Source of the DNA: Calocera cornea HHB12733
Lineage: Eukaryota; Basidiomycota; Dacrymycetes; Dacrymycetales; Dacrymycetaceae
Length of the DNA stretch: 64,000 nt
Direction: 5' to 3'
Assembly (NCBI GenBank): GCA_001632435.1
Contig: KV423966.1
Coordinates: 1 to 64,000, forward strand
Shown here: one piece after another, positions 52,745 through 62,621 of the stretch
How positions within the stretch are numbered: position 1 is the stretch's first letter
Layout of the letters: each line of letters begins with the position of its first letter
Notes under the pieces: generated by a model
The model's input: only the letters and a program-made list of their open reading frames with translations
Databases searched by the model: none
Told to the model about the DNA's origin: nothing
Made by a program: the position numbers and the translations under genes

Positions 52745-55700
52745 TTAGTTTTCGGCAAACCACCATAGTGTAGTGACCCCTATCGGGAAGGAATATGTGG
52801 CTAGAGTACATGTCAGACGCTGCGCTCAACTGCAAACTGAGCTGCGACTGACCTTGCATTCCACGGAACTCGATAGTCGTCGTGACCGGCCCACCACCTG
52901 ATTGGTCGTTCCTGTAGAGGCATAAGAATCTATACTCGTCGGAATTGTGTGGCGCCACTCACCAGTTGACAACAACAAGGGAGTAACGGTTCCAATTCGT
53001 GTTGGCTGCAGCCGACCGGCCAGTCTTGTACGCGCTTACAACCAGCTCATAATTCAGGTTCCCATTAATAGATGAGCCAATGCGTTGACCAAAGGGCCCT
53101 CCAGAGTCCTTCGGCACCACAGCCCTGGAGCCATGTGCGAGGGAATAGAACTCCTGATTGAGCGAGTACGTGCCATCGTAGTTGACAGTCGCAATCGGGC
53201 GGCAGCCAGGGCCACCGCAAGAATCGGTGCCGGGAAGCTTCGGGTTTCCACCTCCATCGAGTGCGACGGCCCACATGACAACCGAGCGGGACATGTAGGA
53301 GGGGGCACCGATCATGCTGCAGCAACGTTAACGCTGAGCAAGATCGAGAGCATTGCTACTTACAGGTTGGACATATCCCACTTGATGTCACTCCACCAGT
53401 CGCTGCCGAATGTGCCAATGCACTCGGTGAAATGCACCTCCTTGTTGGGGAAGGCGTTGTAGAATGACATCTGCTGGTCCACGGAGCCGGCATAGCAATG
53501 GAATGACGCGCCGGCAAAGGCGTTGTTCTGATCCTGGAGCTCCTGCACAGGGTAATTGGCGGCTTGGTCCCAGTTATGCTCCCACGCCATAATCTTGAGG
53601 TTGCCGAATCCGTTGTTGTTCAACAATGAACGGAGCTGAGCCGCGACGTTGGCACCATCGCTGGCATTCATAAGGCAGGTCGGGTATGTCGGGTTGCTGT
53701 TCTCCGGCTCGTTCTGGATCGCCAAATGGCTGACGGTGAAGCCCTTGCTCTGGAACCCTTGGACACACTTGAGGAGGTACGCGGCCACTATAAGAGGCAT
53801 CAGTTGCTGTCTCGATCAGACGAAACATGTGCATACATGTGCTGACGTAGCTCCCTTGGAACGTCCCGCCAAGCATGCTACCACTGTCCTTCATCCAGCC
53901 AGGCGGCGACCACGGCGCAACCATGATCTTGATGCTGGGGTTGACCGAGACGATATCCGCCAGGGTCGACCAGAGGTACGAGGGTGCAGCGTTGATGTTG
54001 AAGCTGCCCAGGTTCGGATCGTAGTTGTCATGGAAGGAGTAGACGTTGGGGCTGAAGTCGGACGCGCCGAGGGGTACGCGGATAATTGACAGGCCGGCGG
54101 TGGCCGCGCCGTCTGTGGTATCGAACAGCGTGTGCAGAAGCTGCCAGTAGTTGTTCGAGTTTGCGCTCTGTGCGGCATTGTTAGTGTTGCCCTTGCCCAC
54201 AGTGAATAAGCCATACCTTCAGGTTTGCAAGCATGGAAGCCGACGAGTCCGGAAGGGAGACGCCAAAGCCGTCCATATCCTGGTACAGCTGGTTGTCGCT
54301 CACGATGATGTCAGCCTGGCCGATGGAGCCTGGGGTCGTGAAGGTGATCGGGTTGCTGAGCGCCGCGCGCTGGAAGAGCGTCGACTGGTCGTTACTGGTG
54401 TACCACTGCACTTTCGTCAGCCCCTGCCGGATCCGTAAGCAAAAGAAAAAGAAGCTCACGATATCCCAGATCTGCGGGCCGGTCGTAGAGGTCGCCGAAG
54501 CACTCGAACTGGTGCTCGTAGAAGTGCTGCTAGCGCCGTAGGAGTAGATATTGAGCCTCCACCCGCCGCCACACAGCTCCGCGCTGTTGCCCGCGCACGC
54601 GGTCGTGCACCCCGTGCCGGAGACGAACCCGCCCGCCATCGTATTGCCGCAGTAGCACTCGTCGCCATTCTACGCATCACCAGCATCAGCATCAGCGTCT
54701 CCCGAAGGTCAGTATCGGGAGGGGGAGGGACGAACCTCGACCCCCATGTAGGTGTAGCCCTTGCAGTACGCGCCGCACTTCTCGAGCGTCATCCCGCTCG
54801 AGTCGCTCGTCGACGGACCCGCCAGCACGCGGCTGCTCGAGTCCACGGCACAGCCCAGCGCGTTCCACCCGGCGGTAGCGGTCGCGCTCGCCGCGGTACT
54901 AGTGGTGGTCGACGGGCCCGCCTTGAGCTGATAGAGGTTCATCGCCAAGTTTCCCCCGCAAATCTCCTTCGCGTTCCCGTCACACGCCATGTTGCAGCTG
55001 GAGGCGCTGGTGGCCACGCCGAGCCCGTTCTGCAGCGAGTTGTCGCAGTGGCACTCCTGGCCGTACTCGACACCGGCGTACGTGTACCCCGCTGCGGCGC
55101 ACTTGGCGGTGCAGAGCTCGACGGAGTTGTCCGACAGCTGGGCGAAGTACGCCGGGAGGGCACGTGCCTGGCCGTCGGTGACACACCCGAGGGAGACCCA
55201 CGCCGAGCTGGTGGGGGCGGCGCTGCTTGACGTGCTCGTGCTCGTTCTCGTGCTGGTGCTGGTGCCCGACCCGGCCTTGAGCTGCCAAAGGTTCATCGCG
55301 TAGTTGCCCCCACACAGCTCCGTCGCGTCCCCATCGCACGCCATGTTACAGCTCCCCGCGGCGAGGGCCGTGCCGAGCCCGTTCTGCAGCGAGTTGTCGC
55401 AGTGGCACTCCTGCGCGTACTCGAGCCCCGCGTACGTGTACCCGGCCGCAGAGCAGCGCGCTGTGCAGGAGGCGACGGTGAGGTCGTCGAGCTGGGCGAA
55501 GTAGGCTGGGAGGGCGCGCGCGGGGCCGTCCGAGACGCAGCCGAGGGAGACCCAGCTCGAGCTGGTCGCGGCGGCACTCGTGGAGGTGGAGGTGGAGGTG
55601 CTGCTCGTCGTCGTTGTCGATGCCCTGGTACTTGCACTGGAGCTGGTGCTCGTGCTCGTGCTCGTGCCGGCCTTGAGCTGCCAAAGGTTCATCGCGTAGT

Positions 55701-56934
55701 TGCCCCCACACAGCTCCGTCGCGTCCCCATCGCACGCCATATTACAGCTCCCCGCGGCGAGGGCCGTGCCGAGCCCGTTCTGCAGCGAGTTGTCGCAGTG
55801 GCACTCCTGGCCGTACTCGAGCCCCGCGTACGTGTACCCGGCTGCGGAGCAGCGCGCGGTGCAGGAGGCGACGGTGAGGTCGTCGAGCTGGGCGAAGTAG
55901 GCTGGGAGGGCGCGCGCGGGGCCGTCCGAGACGCAGCCGAGGGATACCCAGCCCGAGGTTGCGGGCGGGGCGCTGGTGGATGTCGGGCTGGTGGATGTGC
56001 TGGTGGATGTGCTCGTTGGGGAGGGGGAGCCGGAGGAGTAGACGGACAAGCGCCAGCCGCCGCCGCACGTCTCCTGGCCGTTGCCGGCGCAGGGCGTGCT
56101 GCACCCGCCGCCGGAGACGAACCCGCCCACGAGGGTGTTGCCGCAGTAGCACTCGTCGCCGTTCTACACACACCATGCCCAAGCAACACGTCAGCTACGG
56201 CCCCTGCACTGCACCAGGAGAGAGAAGAGGGAGCGGAGGGGAGGGATAGGACGCACCTCAACGCCCATGTACGCGTACCCCTTACAGAAGCTCTCACAGC
56301 TCTCCAAGGTCATCCCATTAGAGTCGCTCGTGCTCGTCCCCGCCAGCACACGGTTCGCCGAGTCCACCGCGCACCCGACGCTGCTCCACCCGGCGCCTCC
56401 GGCAGCAGCGTCCTGCAGGTGGTACAGCTCCATGGCATAGCTGCCCCCGCAGTTCTCGGCGCCGTCCCCGTCGCAGGCCATATTACAGTTGCCCGGGTCG
56501 ATGGGCGTCCCGAGCCCGTTCTGCAGCGCGTTGTCGCAGTGGCATTCCTGGCCGTACTCGAGCCCCGCGTAGGTGTACCCGGCGGCCGCGCACGCACTGG
56601 TGCACACGGCGATGGAGAGGTGGTCGAGCTGGGCGAAGTAGGCGGGGAGGGCGCGCGCGGGCCCGTCCGAGACGCAGCCCTGGGAGACCCAGGTCTGGCC
56701 CCGGGCGTGCAGGCGCGCGGGGGAGAGGGCGTGGCGCGCGTGCTTGTGCGCGTGCTTGGGGGGCACGTGGCCGTGCGGGTGCGGGTTGAAGGCGTGTGGG
56801 GAGGAGAGGTAGTGCGGGTGAGGCGAGGCGATGGGCGCTACGAGCGGCAGGGGTGGGTCGAGCGGGGCGGTGCTGTTGGTTGGGAAGGAGGGGAGGAGGA
56901 GGAGCAGGGCGGTCAGGTACGAGGGCAGCTGCAT
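52745..56934 (-). CDS. Secreted six-WSC-domain GH30 endo-beta-1,6-glucanase-like protein
   Basis: Nine exons (56934-56257, 56163-54736, 54669-54460, 54423-54217, 54167-53837, 53787-53364, 53316-52963, 52911-52853, 52800-52745) give 1248 residues. A signal peptide (hydrophobic residues 6-16, LLLLLPS) is followed by a His/Pro-rich stretch. Then come six cysteine-rich WSC domains, separated by Ser/Thr-rich linkers, each with GQECHCDN-, GDECYCGN- or AQECHCDN-type motifs and a closing CGG. The C-terminal GH30 barrel has the acid/base Glu in AIQNEPEN and the nucleophile Glu in VHFTECIG, as in GH30_3 beta-1,6-glucanases. WSC domains bind cell-wall glucans. The protein probably remodels the fungus's own wall or attacks other fungi. 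WSC domains 3 and 4 are almost identical. Confidence 0.9.
55283..55945. repeat. Recent tandem duplication of WSC domains 3 and 4
   Basis: The blocks around 55283-55565 and 55673-55945 are nearly base-identical over about 270 bp, far closer than to the other WSC domains in the same gene. They differ by scattered single bases, for example CATGTTACAGC versus CATATTACAGC. The linkers between them differ more. Confidence 0.8.
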
Positions 56935-58100
56935 CGCTGCGTTGCTCGATTAGGGAGAGAGGGTGCTTGAGATGAAAGGGATGGGAATGAAATGAAATGC
57001 GGGAAGAGGGAACGAGTGGCCAAGAGAGAGCGGGCGGCAGTGGGGCGGGTGGGGTGTTGAACACCGTCGTCGTTGCTGCAGGGCCGCCGGATGTGCTGCG
57101 TCTGAGGGGCTTGCAAGGACACAAGGGAGAATAGGCGCCGAGGGAGTCCTTCCGGTATGCGGTATCCAGGTGCTGTGGTTGTTGTTGTTGTATGGGTAAG
57201 GACCGGGTGGGGGTAACGAGTGTGATGCTCTGCTCAGCGGGGGAGCTGGAGCGAGAAAGGAGGAGGAGGAGGAGGGGGAGGGAGAGGGAGGGAGGGTAGG
57301 GCGACCCAGCTCTGGGCATTTCCCTGTTCTTTTCTGTGTGTCCATCTTCCCTCGAACGCGTCGGCGCCACAACCGCACACCGGCCTCTGCGCCCTCTGTC
57401 CCCATGGCCGATCAGGCACACACCGCGATCGAGGACCCTGAGGAAGACGCACCGCAACAGACATAACCTGCGGGCTGTGCATGTGCTCGGCGGGCACGTG
57501 CACGACAGGGGACGGCGGCTACATACACACGACCATCACTGTGGCCTGCGTATCATTTACCACCTCATCATTAATATTACCTGGGGTCATTGCGGACGGC
57601 CAAGTCAGGAACTACACTCCCGCAACCTATCAATACAGCACTTTCCCGCCAAGCCCAGCAGGGTGCCGTGCAGTACAGTACTGTACCTCCGATGGGCGCG
57701 GACATCCCACCAACAGCAACAGCACATTGCCCCTTCTTCCGCCCGCCCGCCCGCGCATCCCTTTGTGCAACTGCCAGCGGACTCATCACACAAACCAACT
57801 CAGAACCAATTCCTTTCCTTTCTGCTCTGCTCTGCTCGCCGTGTTCCGTCGCACTGCACTGACAGGGAAGACCAAGACGCGCGTCGCGTCGTCAATGCCT
57901 TTTTCGCGGGACGCCAGATCTGCGTCCGCGGAGCGTATCCCCGACGAAGACGGACATGCCACAGACGAAGACGGACATGCCACAGCTGACTACGGGCTAC
58001 CACCCGCGAGCTCTATGCTCGCACGGCAGAACGTCCGAGCGAGCTGCCCCTCCCTCGCCCCTACAGTAGAAGCTCGCCGTGAGCACACGACGTCTCGGCT
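56935..58100. other. Upstream region of the WSC-GH30 gene
   Basis: Promoter and 5' flank, with a GGA/CCT-rich tract near 57258-57300, a GTTGTTGTTGTTG run at 57179 and a short palindrome GTACAGTACTGTAC at about 57672. Plus-strand ORFs of 217 and 240 codons overlap each other in different frames and have no recognisable domain, so I do not call them genes. Confidence 0.4.
57943..57984. repeat. Exact 21 bp tandem repeat, two copies
   Basis: 57943-57963 and 57964-57984 are identical (start GACGAAGACGGACATGCCAC). In one plus frame it encodes the heptapeptide DEDGHAT twice. That ORF has no other sign of being a gene. Confidence 0.8.
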
Positions 58101-58104
58101 CCTA

Positions 58105-59330
58105 GCCATCACCCGCGCAGGGAAAGCTGCAGTCGCTGTCCGGCGCGGGCGTGCCGAGCGTGTTGGTGAGCGCGCTGCCGAGCGCGTGGCCGCAGTACAG
58201 TAGCACTCGCTGGCGCTCTGCGCCCGATTCCGAATTAGCGTACAGTATCACCATAGCCGAGGCGCACCTCCAGGCTCGCCTAGGACTCGACTACCCGTTG
58301 CAGCTTGCAACGTGCCCCCGCACAGCGCCTGGGCGCTGGCAGATCCGGGGCATCCTCGCTCCCGCGCTGGAGACGATGCCCTTGAGCACGCGTGCCAGCC
58401 CAGGCACGTCCGCCGCGCACCCCCTCACGGCCTGCTCGGCGTATGTAGAGGTGGCGGTCAGGCGACCGCCCGAGGACGCGCTGGGCTGGTCGCTGGTGGT
58501 GGTCGTTGGTAGCGGTCGAGCCGATGTTGGATGTAGCAGAAGGTCCGGAACCCCGGACGAGGCGGCCGTGAGCTGGCACTAGCACCGGTCAGGTTCGTCC
58601 CGAGGTTGCCGCCGCACAGCTCGGTCGCGTCCCACGGCTGGCCCACTGGGTGCTGGGCGCTGGGTGCTGGGCGCAGAGGTGCTGGCTAGGCCCGCAGCCC
58701 ACTCACGTGCAAGTGGCATCCACATGCGTCCGACCAGGGCGGAGCTTGCGAGGGCCTGGGACACTGAAGCGCCCGCCAGCCCGCATCGCATACATATTTC
58801 CGCCACGGCGTTGCAGTCGGGCTTGTCGGCGGGTGTGCGGAGAGCGTCTGCAAGGCTATTGCCGCAGTAACCTCCATCGACATTCTATGGTGGCCCTGGC
58901 GCACTATCAGAGACGATCTCCAGCCCGACTGGGAGACCGCGCGTCCCTCCCCGAATACATGTATCCGGCGTCCGTCAAGCTGGCAGAAAGATCGGCAGTT
59001 CCCCACTGTGTCCGCGTAAGAAGCTGTTGAGGTTCCAGTGAGCGGCCGACCCGATCTGTCCCACGCTAGTAGCGCAGCCCATCGAAATTCATGACGGAGT
59101 GCCGGACGCTCGTAGATGCTGAGCATGCGCCCGCAACCGCCGCTCGTGACGTCGTCGTCCACCTGCACAGGGAGTGTTACAGCCGGAGGTCCGGCTGTCA
59201 GGTCCGCTGTGGGACTCGCTGAGTCCAGCCATGGATCCCTCGTCCTTCCCAGCTGCCGGCGGTGAGGGTGAGCAGCAAGTTGATGAGCGCGTCCGCCAGC
59301 CGCATCGGCTCCGACATGGACGCATCAAGC
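58105..59330 (-). pseudogene. Decayed WSC-domain repeats
   Basis: Minus-strand fragments in shifting frames match WSC blocks of the intact gene. TSGCNTPCAG (about 59170-59200) matches GGGCSTPCAGN. A stretch near 58990-59080 matches the GCAVDSANRVLAGTSTSDS to ESFCKGYAYMGVE region as LTGTSTAS.. and NCRSFCQ. DATELCGGN near 58605-58635 matches exactly, and ECYC-like sequence survives near 58200. Stops and frameshifts abound and no GH30 part was found. It lies directly upstream of the intact WSC-GH30 gene in the same orientation, so it is probably a dead partial duplicate. Confidence 0.68.
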
Positions 59331-59578
59331 TGAGCGCCCGAAAAGCTTCCGTCTTTGCTGCAACCGCCTCTGAGATGGCGTTATGAGGACCACCAATAAC
59401 GATCCGGATCTCTAACTAACATGAAGTGATCTGTAAGAGTGCCGGTAGTGATAGATGTCGACAAGCCCGACCGGGACAAAAGCAGTAGTCTCTACCCTGC
59501 CCGCATCATCATCCGCTATCTTTTGTTAAGGGGCCCCGACCATTTTCAGGAACCCCACAGTAGGAAATCCGTAATTTG

Positions 59579-59690
59579 CCCACTGTGAGACTTGAACAAG
59601 TGACTCCAGTAGGTCTATGGAGCTACTCGGCACCGGGTCTTTCGACCAAGGCTTCGCTCCTACCAACTACGCCAAGTCACCCAAAGTTAT
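59579..59690 (-). ncRNA. tRNA-like sequence with Pol III A and B boxes, probably a relic
   Basis: On the minus strand there is an A-box-like TGGCGTAGTTGG (about 59668-59679) and, about 75 nt later, a B-box-like GTTCAAGTC (about 59584-59592). The seven bases before the A box (GGTGACT) can pair with AGTCACT downstream. The distance is about 30 nt too long for an intronless tRNA, and the T stem around the B box does not pair. I could not assign an anticodon. It may be a degenerate or intron-containing tRNA, or the head of a tRNA-derived SINE. Confidence 0.35.
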
Positions 59691-59849
59691 CTGGGGCACT
59701 AAAACTTGGTACTTGATGTATGCGCGTCAGTCTGCGACCCTCCACCGGGTGCTCCCGCTCCTACCTCGACTCCTCCGAGTACTTATATGGCAATTGCGTG
59801 CATCCACCCGCCAATTGCACTCATCCCCCTAAGAAGAGGAAGGCGAGCA

Positions 59850-60480
59850 TGAGCGCGTCCCCGCCCTCGCCCGTGCTCCGCGCACTCTGGGCAATCGGGC
59901 TCGAAGCCCTCCTCACCTCCTCCCGCGACGGCGTCCTCATCCTCCTCCAGCGTTGCGTGCCCATGTACGCCTACGGCTCGGCCACCCTCGTCCTCGCGTT
60001 ACTGTTCAACACGCTCGTTCTCGAACGCTCAACTTGACGCGTTCATGGGCTGACGTGCTCATCACCTTGCTGCTCACCCTCACCGCCGGCAGCTGGGAAG
60101 GACGAAGGGGTTCATGGCTGGGGCGGCGATGATGCTCAGGAGCGGTGTGGTGTTCCCACTCAGTAGCAGCTATGACACATTGATTTAGCCGCGAGTATGA
60201 GTGTTATCAGCCCAAGGTACGTGTGTTCCTAATCCTAATCTACATTGATCGCAACTAACGCCAGAACAGCGGGAACGAGATGGGCCCCTTCCGCTCGTCG
60301 AATAGAGCATGCAAGCGTAGCTTATGCTACACGACCTGCGCGCCGACATCTTCGCCGTCTTCAGCTTCCTCTCCACCGCGCTCGGACAAATCCCCCACTG
60401 GCTGGTTCACAAAGCACGTCAGGGACACGGCCGGATGTAGGGAGGTCGCGGCATCTGTGTATGGGATGTATTTCGGGGAA
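59850..60480 (+). pseudogene. MFS transporter pseudogene, copy of the gene at 62622
   Basis: The start of the frame, at the ATG of MSASPPSPVL, aligns with the intact gene: LEALLTSSRD versus LDALLTATRD, and YAYGSATLVLALLFNTL versus FAYGSSTLILALMFNAL. A stop follows after about 60 codons. Later pieces survive in other frames: ADVLITLLLTLTA, GVVFPLSSSYD, GNEMGPFRSS and TGWFTKHVRD, each matching the intact gene in order. Several frameshifts separate them. It is a tandem duplicate decayed beyond function. Confidence 0.82.
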
Positions 60481-61093
60481 GCCGGTCAATGTCCTGAATC
60501 CCGCCTCCTGTCTGGTGTACAGTATCGGACGGAAAGACCAGACCGGCCGGTCATGTGGTCCCCCTTCGTGGGTCGTCGTCAGGTGTGCTGCATGGTCGGC
60601 GGCATAACCATTCTAATGACCCATGGGCCTGTGAGTACGAATCCCAGAGCCAAGCCATCAAACTAGCGAGTCCGTCCCCGCCGGAGATGCGCTCACACCT
60701 CCGTCCTTCTGGACCGGCGCCGTTTCGACGCATTTCAACGCGTCCCATTGTGCCGCGCACGAGGCGAGTTCGGAGCGATATTTCCGATGTATCCGGCTAA
60801 TCAAACCGCTATGGCTATATGCGGCGTAGAATTGATTAGAAGATCGGTGTTCGTCCGAGTCGAGCGGAACGCTCGTGATCCAAACGTGGCCCGGTGAAAG
60901 TGCTTCATCCAGGCGTCGTGGTCGGGAACACGGCCGTAGCCCTTTGAACCGGTCCTAGCACATCCTGGAGGCGCGGGACGAAATGAAAGTATTGCCGGAT
61001 ATTACGAAAGATTCTTCTGGCATTAGATAAGTGCCGACGTCCCAATCTAAACGGATCGACCATTACATTCAATTCGTTTCCATCTTGCTCTCA
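60481..61093. other. Intergenic, pseudogene 3' flank and TRP4 3' flank
   Basis: About 600 bp with no recognisable gene; possibly more decayed MFS sequence at its left end. Confidence 0.35.
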
Positions 61094-62330
61094 TCACCAG
61101 TGCACTTTGACACCGTGCTCCTTCCCAGCCTTCACGAATGCCTCCAGCGCCTGCTTCGCTTTTCCATTTTCCATGCTCGCCCTCGCCAGCTGTACGCCCG
61201 CCTTCCAATTCGGAGCATTTCCTGCGACGACAAGTAATGCGGCCGTGTTGATCAGAATGTAGTCGCGCACCGCCTCGGGGTCGTTCTTGCCATCTCCGAG
61301 CTTCGCCCCGGAAGAGGACGAGCCGGGGGTCAGGAGGTCAAGCAGGAGAGAGGCGTTGGCCTCAGGCGAAGAGGAGCGAACGGTAGACAAAGGGTGGACG
61401 GGCAGACCAAAGTCGTGTGTGGGGTGGAGGGTGACGTTGCGTATTACTCCGTTCTCGAGCTGCCAAGCCTGTGCGTCCGCGTGAGTCCAAGCTGGCACGA
61501 GGGAGCGATGATCGAGACGTACCCACGTCTCTCCCGCTATGCTGATCTCGTCCAACCCCTCCTTGCCGCATACAACAAGCGCACGCTCCACGCCCAACAG
61601 CCTCAGACCCTCGGCGAATGAAGGCCCAAGCGTCTTGTCTGCCACGCCCACCACCATGCCCCTGGGATATCCAGGGTTGAGCAGCGGGCCTAACAGGTTG
61701 AAGATCGTGCGGAAGGGCAGAGCGCGGCGAGTTGGGCCGATCGGAGCGAAGGAGGGGTGGTACAGTGGTGCGAAGAAGAAGATGAAGGGTGTTGTGGGGA
61801 GGAGTTCGGGAATCTCGGTCGGAGGGATGTTCAGGCTGCAGCCGAGCGCGAGGAGTAGGTCTGCTGAGCCAGAGGTGGATGTCGCAGCTTTGTTACCGTG
61901 CTACAATGACTGTATGAGAAACGGGTTCCATTACATGCTCAGTCGAGATGCTCACCTTGGTCACTCGCGCACCTGCACCTGCTGCAACGATGCCCGCCGA
62001 TGTGCTCACGTTGAACGTATCATGGCCGTCCCCACCCGTGCCCACGATATCCACCGGAAACTCACTTATTACCCCGCTCATGTCCACCTTGATCGCATGC
62101 TCCCTCATCGCTTTGGCGCAAGCAGCGATGATCTCCGGCATATCTTCCTTGTTATGCAACTTGAGCGCCGTGAGGAAGGAGGCCGCCTGGGCTGGCGTGC
62201 AGCCACCCTCCGTCGCCAAGTGGTATGTCGCCTCGTATGCCTGCTGAGCGCCAAACCCATCCGGGTCAGTCATCAGCAGCTTCAGCAGCGGCTTGAATGT
62301 CTCTGGTGTTAATGCAGCTGGCTTGTTCAT
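61094..62330 (-). CDS. TRP4: Anthranilate phosphoribosyltransferase, with an apparent frameshift
   Basis: Exons 62330-61956 and 61901-61094 around a 54 bp intron. It transfers phosphoribose from PRPP to anthranilate in tryptophan synthesis. The N-terminal helical domain (FKPLLKLLM, ATYHLATEGG) is followed by the PRPP/Mg loop VGTGGDGHDTFNVST. The intron falls just before the HGNK motif. The next conserved block should read GSADLLLALG, but one extra base near 61859-61863 shifts the frame (exon sum 1183 nt, not a multiple of three). Beyond it the second frame is intact to the end (RALPFRTIFNLLGPL, GMVVGVADK, GLDEIS). I read this as an assembly error or a recent null allele in an otherwise well-kept gene. 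Confidence 0.85.
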
Positions 62331-62621
62331 GGCTGAGATGGAGCTGGAGAGAAAACGAGAATGCGGAGAGGTCCGGCTGAAGAGGCTGAAGTTCGCTCGG
62401 CAATCCAGGATGAGGTCGGAGCCGCGTCCGAGTCAGGGTCCTCCGGAATGCCGACGTTTATTTCGGGCATGACTCTCCCGATCCCCCGAGCCACATCTTA
62501 TCGTCGGCTACAAGCCAGTAATGTCCTCCACACAACTAATAAAGGCCCTTTCATTATCCTGCTTTGTGCCCCGTCGGTCTTTCTTCTCTGCTCTGATGCA
62601 ACACCGGACAAGAACTGGATC
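62331..62621. promoter_or_regulatory. Divergent promoter region, TRP4 / MFS
   Basis: 290 bp between the divergent start codons. A plus frame is open through most of it, upstream of 62622, but shows no membrane or family signal. The conserved MFS start (MPPSLKS) matches the pseudogene copy. Confidence 0.4.

Noticed and set aside
55402..56970. 522-codon plus-strand ORF opposite the WSC array
   Set aside because: Antisense shadow of the repetitive WSC exons; its apparent repeats mirror the WSC repeats.
57336..58203. Two overlapping plus-strand ORFs (217 and 240 codons)
   Set aside because: They occupy different frames of the same DNA, lack recognisable features and run into the WSC relic.
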